Made by a program: the position numbers and the translations under genes
Part shown: one piece after another, positions 24,544 through 33,441 of the stretch
Numbering within the stretch: position 1 is the first letter of the stretch
Layout of the letters: each line of letters starts with the position of its first letter
Notes under the pieces: model-generated
The model's database searches: none
Told to the model about the DNA's origin: nothing
What the model saw: the letters and a program-made list of their open reading frames with translations, nothing else
Assembly (NCBI RefSeq): GCF_039523735.1
Contig: NZ_BAAAFW010000037.1
Span: forward strand, 1-64,000
Direction of reading: 5' to 3'
Length of the DNA stretch: 64,000 nt
Origin: Tatumella punctata
GTDB taxonomy: Bacteria; Pseudomonadota; Gammaproteobacteria; Enterobacterales; Enterobacteriaceae

Positions 24544-25378
24544 ACTGATGCAGATGACTCAGTAATTCATTGATATACTCCGGAACCAGTCTGGTCGCCG
24601 GTCCGTAATGACACTCCGCAAATTCGTTATTTACCTGGCTTGGCTCAAGGTTGAGTTCAACCGTATGCGCCCCCTGTAATGTCGCTTCATGGACAAAACC
24701 GGCCGCCGGATACACATGCCCGGAAGTGCCTATTGCTATAAAGATATTCGCTTCGGCAATCGCCTGGTAAATTCTTTCCATGTCGAGAGGCATTTCACCG
24801 AACCAGACAATATGCGGACGCAGGGGTGAAGGAAACTGGCAACAGGTACAGCGTTCGTCAGCGCCGATATCACCGGTACGGGTAACCACCTGGCCGCTCT
24901 CCTGGCAGCGTACTTTCAACAGTTCACCATGCATATGTATAATACGCTGGCTGCCTGCTCGTTCATGCAGATTATCAATGTTCTGAGTCACCAGCAGCAG
25001 ATTATCCCCGAGCACAGCTTCCAGTCTGGCAAGGGCCAGATGGGCATTATTCGGGGCGATTTCCGGGGCATGTAATTGTTGCCTTCGCTGATTATAAAAT
25101 TCCTGAACCTGGCGGGGCGCGCGACGGAACCCTTCGGGTGTCGCCACATCTTCAACCTTATGATTTTCCCACAGACCGTCGCTGGCACGGAAAGTCTGGA
25201 TCCCTGACTCGGCGGAAATTCCCGCCCCGGTCAGGATAACCACTTTAGGCAAGCGGTTCTTCGCCATGTTCTGCTGCTCCCGATCACATTCAAAGATAGA
25301 CTGCCGGTGACGCTGATGCAGTTTGCGTTTATGTTTCCTGTAACGGGCAATCCGGACACGACGCCGCGGTGTGCGCAT
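24542..25378 (-). CDS. cobB: NAD-dependent protein deacylase CobB (long form)
   Basis: A 278-residue sirtuin that removes acetyl and succinyl groups from lysines, for example on acetyl-CoA synthetase. NAD-binding motifs GAGISAESGIQTFR and TQNIDNLHERAG, catalytic His in IHMHGE, a Cys pair CTCCQF in the small domain, and GTSGHVYPAAGF are present. A ~37-residue highly basic N-terminal extension (TPRRRVRIARYRKHKRKL) matches the long CobB isoform of E. coli and Salmonella; an internal ATG at MAKNRLPK would give a short form. In E. coli nagK lies between cobB and lolE; here it is absent. Confidence 0.95.
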   Translation of the reverse strand: MRTPRRRVRIARYRKHKRKLHQRHRQSIFECDREQQNMAKNRLPKVVILTGAGISAESGIQTFRASDGLWENHKVEDVATPEGFRRAPRQVQEFYNQRRQQLHAPEIAPNNAHLALARLEAVLGDNLLLVTQNIDNLHERAGSQRIIHMHGELLKVRCQESGQVVTRTGDIGADERCTCCQFPSPLRPHIVWFGEMPLDMERIYQAIAEANIFIAIGTSGHVYPAAGFVHEATLQGAHTVELNLEPSQVNNEFAECHYGPATRLVPEYINELLSHLHQ

Positions 25379-25708
25379 AAAAATCCCTCTGGTACTCTTT
25401 ACTGATAATTTACGGCGTCAGTCTGGCCGGTAATTTCATATACCAGACGCAGCATGAGCCGGCAAAACTCCGGCCGGGCGGGATCTGCCTGTGCCCGGCA
25501 CTACTCACTTACCGGGGAAAGGATAACAGTTTTCTTTATGACTCTGAACCACCCATCCATGACAGAGCTTTACATAGCATGATTTTTAGCGACGCGATCC
25601 GCAGCCGGCAACTCTGCCCTGTGCAGCAGAAAGCATAACCCCGCAGGGAAAATGACGGCTATCGCGGATGAAACAGAAGGACATCAATCGCCCGGTCTGG
25701 GGCAGAAA
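25379..25708. other. Gene-free gap where nagK is expected
   Basis: About 330 bases upstream of cobB and downstream of lolE without a convincing coding frame on either strand. I saw no recognisable nagK (ROK kinase) remnant. It should hold the cobB promoter. Confidence 0.5.
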
Positions 25709-25741
25709 TTAACCGGCAGGCCGGAAAGCTCCGACCGGCCG
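25709..25741 (-). terminator. lolE terminator hairpin
   Basis: GC-rich imperfect inverted repeat, ACCGGCAGGCCGG against CCGACCGGCCGGT, with a short loop, about 12 bases downstream of the lolE stop; followed on the minus strand by TTAATTTCT. Confidence 0.65.
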
Positions 25742-25752
25742 GTGTCAGCAGA

Positions 25753-27000
25753 TTACTGTCCGCTCAGCACCCGGGCAGGGTCTATCCGGCTGGCTCGACG
25801 GGCAGGGTACCAGCTGGCAAGCAGAGTGAGTACTATTGCGGTAGCCAGTACCGACCAGACATCCAGCCAGTGCAGTTCTGACGGCAGAAAATCAATAAAA
25901 TAGATATCTCCCGACAGAAAATGATGACCGGTCATTTTTTCGATGCTGCGGATAATCGCGGTCAGATTAAGAGCCCCCAGCACCCCCGCAATCACGCCGA
26001 GAATACTGCCCGCCATACCCGCCAGCAGGCCATACCAGACAAAAACAGTGCGGATCAGTTTATCGTCCGCACCGAGGGTTCGCAGCACTGCAATATCACT
26101 GCTCTTGTCTTTCACCGCCATCACCAGGGTTGAAACAATATTGAAGCAGGCTACACCTATCACCAGGATCATCGCCAGATACATAATGGCACGGATCATC
26201 TGAATATCGTGATACATATAGCCATAAGTACTGATCCAGTTACGAATATAGACATAACTGTGGGTCACTTCCCCGGCCGCCCTGACAACTTTTACGGCGC
26301 GGAACGGGTCTGTCATTTTCAGCGCAATCCCTGTCACACTGCTTCCCATACCCAGATACTGCTGTGCATCGGCCAGCGGTACCAGCGCCAGACTATGATC
26401 AAGCATACCGCTGAGTTGCAGGATTCCCTCAACCTGCAGACGAATACGCCGCGGTTGCAGCAGCCGGTTCTGACCATCATTGTTCGGGATCATGATGGTT
26501 ATCCAGTCGCCCTTTTTCACCGACAGGCTTTTAGCAATGCCGCCGCCGAGGATAATCTGTTGTTTTCCGGCACCAAACTCAGCCCAGGCATTATCCTGTA
26601 CAAAGTGTGGCAGTGCACTCAGACGGGGCTCCTGCTGCGGGTCGACCCCTTTAACTGTCAGTGCCTGCAGTTTGCTGGCACTTTCCACCAGCCCGGTGAA
26701 ATTGATATAAGGTGCGGCGGCGGCTACTCCGGGGACTTTTTCTATCGGAGTGATCAGCTGTTGCCACTGGCTGAACGGCTGGTTAACCGGTTCAATCTCC
26801 CCGTGGGGGACAACACTGAGGATCCGCTCATTCAGCTGACGCTCAAAACCGTTCATCGCACTCAGTCCGATGATCAGTACCGCGACCCCGAGCGCAATAC
26901 CCACCGTCGAAATCACCGAAATCAGCGACACCATACCACCACGACGACGCCCGCGGCTAAAACGCAACGCCAGCTGCAGGGATAACGGACCCATCATCAC
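25753..27000 (-). CDS. lolE: Lipoprotein-releasing permease LolE
   Basis: A 415-residue inner-membrane subunit of LolCDE, which extracts mature lipoproteins from the inner membrane and hands them to LolA. TM1 (VSLISVISTVGIALGVAVLIIG) is followed by a large periplasmic domain with PYINFTGLVES and three C-terminal spans, including the FtsX-like LVIGVACFNIVSTLVMAVKDKSSDIAVLRTLGA block. The end ARVLSGQ is typical. The start overlaps the lolD stop; GTG 27000 and ATG 26997 are both possible. Confidence 0.96.
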   Translation of the reverse strand: MMMGPLSLQLALRFSRGRRRGGMVSLISVISTVGIALGVAVLIIGLSAMNGFERQLNERILSVVPHGEIEPVNQPFSQWQQLITPIEKVPGVAAAAPYINFTGLVESASKLQALTVKGVDPQQEPRLSALPHFVQDNAWAEFGAGKQQIILGGGIAKSLSVKKGDWITIMIPNNDGQNRLLQPRRIRLQVEGILQLSGMLDHSLALVPLADAQQYLGMGSSVTGIALKMTDPFRAVKVVRAAGEVTHSYVYIRNWISTYGYMYHDIQMIRAIMYLAMILVIGVACFNIVSTLVMAVKDKSSDIAVLRTLGADDKLIRTVFVWYGLLAGMAGSILGVIAGVLGALNLTAIIRSIEKMTGHHFLSGDIYFIDFLPSELHWLDVWSVLATAIVLTLLASWYPARRASRIDPARVLSGQ

Positions 27001-27701
27001 AACGCTCCTGTCAGTGTCACTTCCGCCGTTAACTGTCCGTCACGCATTTCCATCTGCCGGTTCAGACGTTTTGCCAGTGCCAGGTCGTGGGTGACCACCA
27101 GAAACGCCGTGCCCTGCATCTGATTCAGCTCTCCCAGCAGTTTAAAAATCGCATCAGCATTCCGTGCATCCAGATTTCCTGTCGGTTCATCGGCCATCAC
27201 CAGACTGGGCCGGTTAACCAGTGCCCGTGCAATAGCGACCCGCTGACGTTCACCACCGGATAATTCAGCAGGACGGTGGGCCGCTCTGGCCTTCAGACCA
27301 ACAGCATCAAGCATTTCGCCGGCCTGTTGTAACGCTTCACGGCTATTTCTTTTGCCAATCAGCAACGGCATCGCCACATTCTCCAGGGCGGAGAAGTCCG
27401 GTAACAGATGGTGAAACTGGTAAATAAAACCCAGTTCACGGTTACGCAGTTCAGCTTTCGCCGCCGATGACATCTGATTCAGTGACTGCCCTTTAAACAG
27501 CACATCACCGGAAGTTGGCGAGTCCAGACCGCCCAGTAAATGCAGCAGAGTACTCTTTCCTGAACCGGAACTGCCGACAATTGCCGTCATTTCGCCGGGT
27601 TGCAGGGTGAAAGAGACATTTTTCAATACATCGGTCTGTACGCTGCCTTCCTGATAGCGTTTGCATAGCTGCTCACATTGCAGAAGTAACGGATTATTCA
27701 T
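26997..27701 (-). CDS. lolD: Lipoprotein-releasing ATPase LolD
   Basis: A 234-residue ABC ATPase of the MacB/LolD type driving LolCE. Walker A GSSGSGKST, the LolD motif QFHHLLPDFSALENVAMPL, signature LSGGERQR and Walker B VMADEPTGNLD are present. The start MNNPLLLQC at 27701 overlaps the last codons of lolC by 8 bases, and the stop overlaps lolE, so the three genes are translationally coupled. Confidence 0.97.
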   Translation of the reverse strand: MNNPLLLQCEQLCKRYQEGSVQTDVLKNVSFTLQPGEMTAIVGSSGSGKSTLLHLLGGLDSPTSGDVLFKGQSLNQMSSAAKAELRNRELGFIYQFHHLLPDFSALENVAMPLLIGKRNSREALQQAGEMLDAVGLKARAAHRPAELSGGERQRVAIARALVNRPSLVMADEPTGNLDARNADAIFKLLGELNQMQGTAFLVVTHDLALAKRLNRQMEMRDGQLTAEVTLTGAL

Positions 27702-28893
27702 AACGTAATGCCTCGGCGGGTTGAACGGCGGCAGCGCGCCATGAAGGATAGAGGGTCGCCAGTAATGCAACAATCATTGCGATAACCGCAATTGACACCA
27801 CCTGCAGCGGATTAATATCTACCGGCAATGCGGCCCCGTCCAGAAACAGACCCAGCACCGGCAACAAATGGTTCAGCTGGCTGGCCAGTACTACACCGCC
27901 CAAAGTCCCCAGTAAAGCACCGGCCATACCGGCACTGGCTCCCTGAACCATAAATACGGCCATAATCTGACCACGGGTCAGTCCCAGGGTTTGCAGAATC
28001 GCGACTTCGCCCTGTTTTTCCATAATCAGCAGCCCGAGAGACGTCACGATATTAAATGCAGCAACGGCAACGATCAGGCTCAGCAACAGACCCATCATAT
28101 TTTTTTCCATCCGGACGGCCTGGAATAAGTCGCCTTTGCGTTCACGCCAGTCTTTCCACTGTAACCCCGGGGCGAGGGTTTGCTGGCTGAGGCTGTCAAC
28201 ATCCAGCGGGTGATCCAGCCATAAACGCCAGCCGGTAATATTGCCCTGCGGATAATGCATCACGCGGGATGCATCCTGCTGGTTGACCAGAATCTGATAA
28301 CTGTCCACTTCACTGTCTGCCGCATAGGTTCCGGCCACGGTGAAAATACGTTCACTCGGCACACGGCCAACCGGGGTAAACTGGCTGACGGAGGGTACCA
28401 TCAGACGCAGGGTATCCCCCGTATGCACCCCCAGCTGGCTGGCCAGTTGTTCGCCCAGGATAACGCGGTAACTGCCGGGCTGAAGCTTGCTGGCGGATCC
28501 GTTAATCAGATAAGGCAACAGCGGATCTTTTTCATCAGGATTAATTCCCAGCATAACGGCCACCGATACACTGCGGGCACTTTGCAGCACGACATCCGCG
28601 GTGGTCAGAGGGGCTATCCGTGCTACCCCTTGCAGATCAAGGCTGTCTGCCGGTATTTGTTGCGGGTTAATACTGCCGCTGTCACTGGTCACCAGCGCCT
28701 GAGGCATAAGCCCGAGAATATTTCCCTCCAGTTGCCGCTCAAAACCATTCATTACCGACAGTACAGTCACTAATGCCAGTACCCCCAGCGTAATGCCAAT
28801 CGCAGAGAGCCAGGAAACAAAACGACCAAAACGGTCAGATGCACGGCCACGCATATAACGCAGACCAATAAACAGAGCTACGGGTTGGTACAT
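27694..28893 (-). CDS. lolC: Lipoprotein-releasing permease LolC
   Basis: A 399-residue inner-membrane subunit that recruits LolA. TM1 (FVSWLSAIGITLGVLALVTVLSV) is followed by a periplasmic domain containing the hook region near residues 165-185 and three C-terminal spans with AFNIVTSLGLLIMEKQGEVAILQTLG. The first gene of lolCDE; it is divergent from mfd across 298 bases. Confidence 0.96.
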   Translation of the reverse strand: MYQPVALFIGLRYMRGRASDRFGRFVSWLSAIGITLGVLALVTVLSVMNGFERQLEGNILGLMPQALVTSDSGSINPQQIPADSLDLQGVARIAPLTTADVVLQSARSVSVAVMLGINPDEKDPLLPYLINGSASKLQPGSYRVILGEQLASQLGVHTGDTLRLMVPSVSQFTPVGRVPSERIFTVAGTYAADSEVDSYQILVNQQDASRVMHYPQGNITGWRLWLDHPLDVDSLSQQTLAPGLQWKDWRERKGDLFQAVRMEKNMMGLLLSLIVAVAAFNIVTSLGLLIMEKQGEVAILQTLGLTRGQIMAVFMVQGASAGMAGALLGTLGGVVLASQLNHLLPVLGLFLDGAALPVDINPLQVVSIAVIAMIVALLATLYPSWRAAAVQPAEALRYE

Positions 28894-29012
28894 GAAATCG
28901 GTCCCGGACGGTTGCCTGAAATTCAGTAACCGGATGATAAAGGAGCCAGCCGGTGAAGGAAACCTTTGCGCAGATGATTGACGGGTAAAGTTATCTGATA
29001 ACAGCAGGTAAT

Positions 29013-29048
29013 GGCGAAAAAACAGCCGGCAGTGCCTGTTTTTTCGCC
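29013..29048. repeat. 13-bp perfect palindrome between lolC and mfd
   Basis: GGCGAAAAAACAG (29013-29025) and CTGTTTTTTCGCC (29036-29048) pair perfectly around a 10-base loop. It lies in a divergent promoter region, where no gene end calls for a terminator. The T6 lies within the stem, so it could be a terminator of a short unrecognised transcript, or a regulatory dyad. Confidence 0.7.
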
Positions 29049-29191
29049 GCGCCGGGTTGAAAAAAGGCCGCCATGAACATAATTTGCTTTAATCCTTTAA
29101 TAAAAAGGAAAATTCGTCACGGCAGATGATCCATAAGTATTTATGTGAAATCATAGCCGTCTGGAAAATTCGGAGAGAATGATCATCCCCC

Positions 29192-32100
29192 ATGTCAGAT
29201 AAGACAAATTACTCCCTGCCAGTCAATGCCGGCGACCACCGCCAACTGGGCCAGCTGACAGGTGCCGCGATGGCTGCCGGATGCGCAGAGATTGCAGAAC
29301 GCCATTCAGGTCCGTTACTTTTAATTACCAGTGATATGCAGTCAGCTCTGCATTTACAGGATGAAATCCGCCAGTTTACGGCCCTGCCTGTCAGTCATTT
29401 GCCTGACTGGGAAACCCTTCCCTATGACAGTTTCTCTCCTCATCAGGATATTATTTCGGCCAGGTTATCAACCCTGTACCACTTGCCATCAATGGAGCGC
29501 GGGATACTGATCCTGCCGGTCAATACACTGATGCAACGGGTCTGCCCTCATCCGTTTCTGCAAGGCCACGCGTTGTTAATGAAACGTGGTCAGAAAGTAT
29601 CCCGCGACCTGTTACGTGAACAGCTTGACCAGGCAGGCTACCGTCATGTTGATCAGGTGATGGAGCACGGGGAATATGCTATCCGCGGTGCCTTACTTGA
29701 CCTGTTCCCGATGGGCAGTGAGCAGCCTTACCGGATAGACTTTTTTGATGACGAAATTGACAGCCTGCGTTTGTTTGATGTTGACAGCCAGCGGACACTG
29801 GATGCTGTCGCGGCCATCAGTCTGTTGCCGGCCCATGAATTCCCCACCGATAAACAGTCGATTGAACTGTTCCGCAGCCAGTGGCGTGAACATTTTGATG
29901 TGTTACGTGACCCCGGCCATATCTACCAGCAGGTCAGTAAAGGGTCGTTACCGACGGGTATTGAATACTGGCAGCCACTGTTTTTTTCGACGCCGCTACA
30001 GCCACTGTTCGACTATCTTCCGGTCAATACCCTGCTGCTGAGCAGCTGTGATATCAAAACTGCCGGTGATCGTTTCTGGCAGGATACACAGCAACGCTAT
30101 CAAAACCGGCGGGTCGACCCTTTGCGGCCCCTGCTGCCTCCGGACAGCCTGTGGCTGGCACCGGACCCCCTGATGTCTGCACTGAAAAACTGGCCGCTGA
30201 TCCGTTTATCTGCCACGGAATTACCCGAAAAAGCGGCGAATACTAATCTCAGTTACCGCCCGTTACCGGATATCCGGCTGCAGTCACAGGCGAAAAATCC
30301 GCTGGAGGCATTGCGCAAGTTTTGCGAAACATTCGAGGGGGCGATTGTCTTCTCCGTGGAAAGCCAGGGCCGTCGCGAACGACTGCAGGAACAGCTGAGT
30401 AAAATTAAAATCCGTCCGGCAGAAATCACCAAACTCAGTCAGGCCGGGGAGAGTGGCTACTTTCTGATGACCGGCCCTGCCGAACACGGTTTTATCGACC
30501 ATGCCCGCGGGCTGGCACTGATTTGTGAAACGGACTTACTCGGCGAACGGGTGGCCCGTCGACGTCAGGATAACCGTAAAACGATCAACCCGGACGTACT
30601 GATCCGCAACCTTGCCGAACTGCACCCGGGCCAGCCGGTAGTGCACCTGGAACACGGTGTTGGCCGGTATGCCGGGCTGACCACCCTGGAAACCGGCGGT
30701 GTCAAAGCCGAATATCTGATGCTCACCTACGCCGGTGACGCCAGCCTGTATGTCCCGGTGTCTTCTCTGCACCTGATCAGCCGTTATGCCGGCGGAGCCG
30801 AAGAAAATGCGCCGCTGCACCGTCTGGGCAGCGACAGCTGGAACCGGGCACGACAAAAAGCCGCAGAAAAAGTACGTGATGTCGCCGCAGAGTTGCTGGA
30901 TATCTATGCCCAGCGGGCGGCAAAACACGGTTACGCCTTTCAGCATAACCGTGATATGTATCAGAAGTTTTGTGAGAGTTTCCCCTACGATACGACCCCG
31001 GACCAGGCACAGGCAATTAATGCTGTGCTGAGTGATATGTGCCAGCCGTTAGCCATGGATCGTCTGGTGTGTGGTGATGTCGGCTTCGGTAAAACTGAAG
31101 TGGCAATGCGTGCGGCTTTTCTGGCGGTAGAAAACCACAAACAAGTCGCCGTGCTAGTGCCGACCACTCTGCTGGCACAACAGCATTTCGATAATTTCCG
31201 TGACCGCTTTGCCGACTGGCCTGTTCGTATTGAAATGCTGTCCCGGTTCCGTACCACCAAAGAGCAAAATCAGGTCCTGCGCGACGCCGCAGAGGGCAAA
31301 GTGGATATTCTGATCGGTACCCATAAGTTACTGATGAGTGACCTGCAATGGCATGACCTGGGGCTGCTGATCGTTGATGAAGAACACCGCTTCGGGGTAC
31401 GGCATAAAGAACGGATCAAATCAATGCGGGCCGATGTTGATATTCTGACATTAACCGCTACCCCGATCCCGCGAACGCTGAATATGGCGATGAGCGGCAT
31501 GCGTGATTTGTCCATTATTGCCACCCCGCCCGCCCGGCGGCTGGCGGTGAAAACCTTTGTCCGCGAATATGATGAGCTGGTGGTTCGTGAGGCCATTCTC
31601 AGGGAAACTCTGCGGGGCGGACAGGTCTATTATCTCTATAACGACGTCGAGAATATCAGCAAAGCCGCAGAACGTCTGGCAACCCTGGTCCCTGAGGCCA
31701 GAATCGGCATAGGCCACGGACAAATGCGCGAGCGGGAACTGGAACGGGTGATGAATGATTTCCATCATCAGCGTTTTAATGTGCTGGTCTGTACCACCAT
31801 CATTGAAACCGGAATCGACATCCCAAGTGCCAATACTATTATTATTGAACGCGCTGACCATTTTGGTCTGGCACAGTTGCATCAGTTACGCGGACGTGTC
31901 GGACGCTCCCATCATCAGGCCTATGCCTGGTTACTGACCCCGCACCCGAAAGCCATGACGACCGACGCCGCTAAGCGGCTGGAGGCCATCGCTTCTCTGG
32001 AAGATCTGGGAGCCGGATTTGCACTGGCAACCCATGATCTGGAAATTCGCGGTGCCGGGGAGCTGCTGGGTGAAGGTCAGAGCGGTCAGATGGAGACCCT

Positions 32101-32635
32101 TGGTTTTACCCTGTATATGGAACTGCTGGAAAATGCCGTCGAAGCATTAAAAGCAGGCCGTGAACCTTCTCTGGAAGATTTAACCAGCCAGCAAACGGAG
32201 GTCGAATTACGTATGCCGTCATTGCTGCCGGATGATTATATGCCGGACGTCAATACGCGCCTCTCTTTCTATAAAAGGATCGCCAGTGCTGCCAGCGAAA
32301 GCGAAATCGAGGAACTCAGGGTGGAGTTAATCGACCGTTTCGGACTGTTGCCGGATCCGGCCCGAAATTTACTGGATATCGCCCTGCTGCGTCTGCAGGC
32401 CGGCAGTATCGGTATCCGGAAAATCGAAGCCAGTGAGAAAGGCGGCTATATTGAGTTTGCCGAAAAGAATCACGTCGATCCCCTGTGGCTGATCGGCTTA
32501 TTACAGAGTGATCCTCAGCACTGGAAGCTGGAAGGCCCGGTAAAACTGCGCTTCAGTGTGGATTTGGCAGAAAGGAAACAGCGTATTGAATGGGTCACCC
32601 GGCTGCTGCAACAGATGCAGGAGCACCGGGTCTGA
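29192..32635 (+). CDS. mfd: Transcription-repair coupling factor Mfd
   Basis: A 1147-residue DNA translocase that removes stalled RNA polymerase at lesions and recruits UvrA. Domains in order: UvrB-homology region (1-~350) with YDSFSPHQDI, the RNA-polymerase-interacting domain with HLEHGVGRYAG, and a RecG-like translocase with Walker A GDVGFGKTEVA, DEEH box VDEEHRFG and motif VI HQLRGRVGRS. The C-terminal autoinhibitory domain D7 ends near ELRVELIDRFG. Length equals E. coli Mfd (1148). The ribosome site before the ATG at 29192 is weak (GGAGAG lies far upstream). Confidence 0.98.
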   Translation: MSDKTNYSLPVNAGDHRQLGQLTGAAMAAGCAEIAERHSGPLLLITSDMQSALHLQDEIRQFTALPVSHLPDWETLPYDSFSPHQDIISARLSTLYHLPSMERGILILPVNTLMQRVCPHPFLQGHALLMKRGQKVSRDLLREQLDQAGYRHVDQVMEHGEYAIRGALLDLFPMGSEQPYRIDFFDDEIDSLRLFDVDSQRTLDAVAAISLLPAHEFPTDKQSIELFRSQWREHFDVLRDPGHIYQQVSKGSLPTGIEYWQPLFFSTPLQPLFDYLPVNTLLLSSCDIKTAGDRFWQDTQQRYQNRRVDPLRPLLPPDSLWLAPDPLMSALKNWPLIRLSATELPEKAANTNLSYRPLPDIRLQSQAKNPLEALRKFCETFEGAIVFSVESQGRRERLQEQLSKIKIRPAEITKLSQAGESGYFLMTGPAEHGFIDHARGLALICETDLLGERVARRRQDNRKTINPDVLIRNLAELHPGQPVVHLEHGVGRYAGLTTLETGGVKAEYLMLTYAGDASLYVPVSSLHLISRYAGGAEENAPLHRLGSDSWNRARQKAAEKVRDVAAELLDIYAQRAAKHGYAFQHNRDMYQKFCESFPYDTTPDQAQAINAVLSDMCQPLAMDRLVCGDVGFGKTEVAMRAAFLAVENHKQVAVLVPTTLLAQQHFDNFRDRFADWPVRIEMLSRFRTTKEQNQVLRDAAEGKVDILIGTHKLLMSDLQWHDLGLLIVDEEHRFGVRHKERIKSMRADVDILTLTATPIPRTLNMAMSGMRDLSIIATPPARRLAVKTFVREYDELVVREAILRETLRGGQVYYLYNDVENISKAAERLATLVPEARIGIGHGQMRERELERVMNDFHHQRFNVLVCTTIIETGIDIPSANTIIIERADHFGLAQLHQLRGRVGRSHHQAYAWLLTPHPKAMTTDAAKRLEAIASLEDLGAGFALATHDLEIRGAGELLGEGQSGQMETLGFTLYMELLENAVEALKAGREPSLEDLTSQQTEVELRMPSLLPDDYMPDVNTRLSFYKRIASAASESEIEELRVELIDRFGLLPDPARNLLDIALLRLQAGSIGIRKIEASEKGGYIEFAEKNHVDPLWLIGLLQSDPQHWKLEGPVKLRFSVDLAERKQRIEWVTRLLQQMQEHRV

Positions 32636-32636
32636 A

Positions 32637-32670
32637 CCAGACCTCCCTCGCAGATGCGGGGGAGGTCTGC
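32637..32670. terminator. mfd/ycfJ shared terminator hairpin
   Basis: Strong inverted repeat CAGACCTCCC ... GGGAGGTCTG with an inner CGC/GCG pairing, directly after the mfd stop and before the convergent ycfJ end. No clear T-run follows. Confidence 0.6.
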
Positions 32671-32676
32671 TGAATA

Positions 32677-33219
32677 TCAGCTGCCGGCAGTACCGATAAC
32701 CAGCTGACCATTATTATCCAGCGGAATACGTTCGCCGGGGGCTTTATCCATCCGGATTTTCCCCTGTTGATCGCCTATTTTATAGGTAACATCATAACCG
32801 AGCGTTTTTTCCTGTTTGTCATACACCGTTTTACACTGCTGATGAGTGGTGGTGTAAGTATCACGGTTCTGTAACCCTTCCTGTGCCTGGTTGCCGGCAT
32901 AGCCCCCCGCCAGCGCCCCGGCGACCGTAGCCACGCTGCGCCCGCGTCCGCCACCAAACTGATGCCCCAGCACACCACCGGCGACAGCGCCGAGTAATGA
33001 ACCTGTCAGCCGGTTTTCATCCTGAACCGCACGGCGATGGACCACACTGACATCATGACACTCCTGACGCGGATTTTTAGTCACTTCACGGATCGGCGTA
33101 GCAGAAAGCACTTGCGCGTATTCCGGCCCGCGGTGCAATACATTCACCCCTGCCACTGACGCAATACCCAGTGCCGCAACAATCCCTATACCTACGCCTG
33201 CTACTAATGATTTATTCAC
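32677..33219 (-). CDS. ycfJ: Glycine-zipper outer-membrane protein YcfJ
   Basis: A 180-residue envelope protein of unknown exact function. After an N-terminal hydrophobic segment (VAGVGIGIVAALGIASVAGV) it has the glycine-zipper repeat GSLLGAVAGGVLGHQFGGGRG and VAGALAGGYAGNQ, then a conserved C-terminal part with YDVTYKIGDQQGKIRMD. The start is GTG at 33219, with AGGAGGAAACCT upstream. The E. coli protein is the same length. bhsA, near ycfJ in E. coli, is absent. Confidence 0.92.
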   Translation of the reverse strand: MNKSLVAGVGIGIVAALGIASVAGVNVLHRGPEYAQVLSATPIREVTKNPRQECHDVSVVHRRAVQDENRLTGSLLGAVAGGVLGHQFGGGRGRSVATVAGALAGGYAGNQAQEGLQNRDTYTTTHQQCKTVYDKQEKTLGYDVTYKIGDQQGKIRMDKAPGERIPLDNNGQLVIGTAGS

Positions 33220-33402
33220 AGGTTTCCTCCTGATTGATCTGATAACCACGCACCAGCCATTGCCTGCCAGTGACTGACTGATGGCATGCGTGCCTCGTTT
33301 GGTGGCGGCAGTGTCGCAAAAGCCGGTTTCAGGGACTATCAGACAAATGGAAAAAAAACACTGAACATGATCCTGAAGGGTATTTTGAGAAGCTTCTTAG
33401 AA

Positions 33403-33429
33403 ATCCCCGGCAGGATCATCGCCGGGGAT
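33403..33429 (-). terminator. ndh terminator
   Basis: Perfect 9-bp stem ATCCCCGGC / GCCGGGGAT with a 9-base loop, just downstream of the ndh stop; the minus strand continues TTTCT. Confidence 0.75.
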
Positions 33430-33441
33430 GGGGACAAAAAC

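Noticed and set aside
26209..26985. 258-codon open frame antisense to lolE
   Set aside because: LolE is clearly the real gene; the antisense product has no recognisable domains and reflects codon bias of the coding strand.
28255..28773. 172-codon open frame antisense to lolC
   Set aside because: It lies fully inside lolC, with no ribosome site and no recognisable domain.
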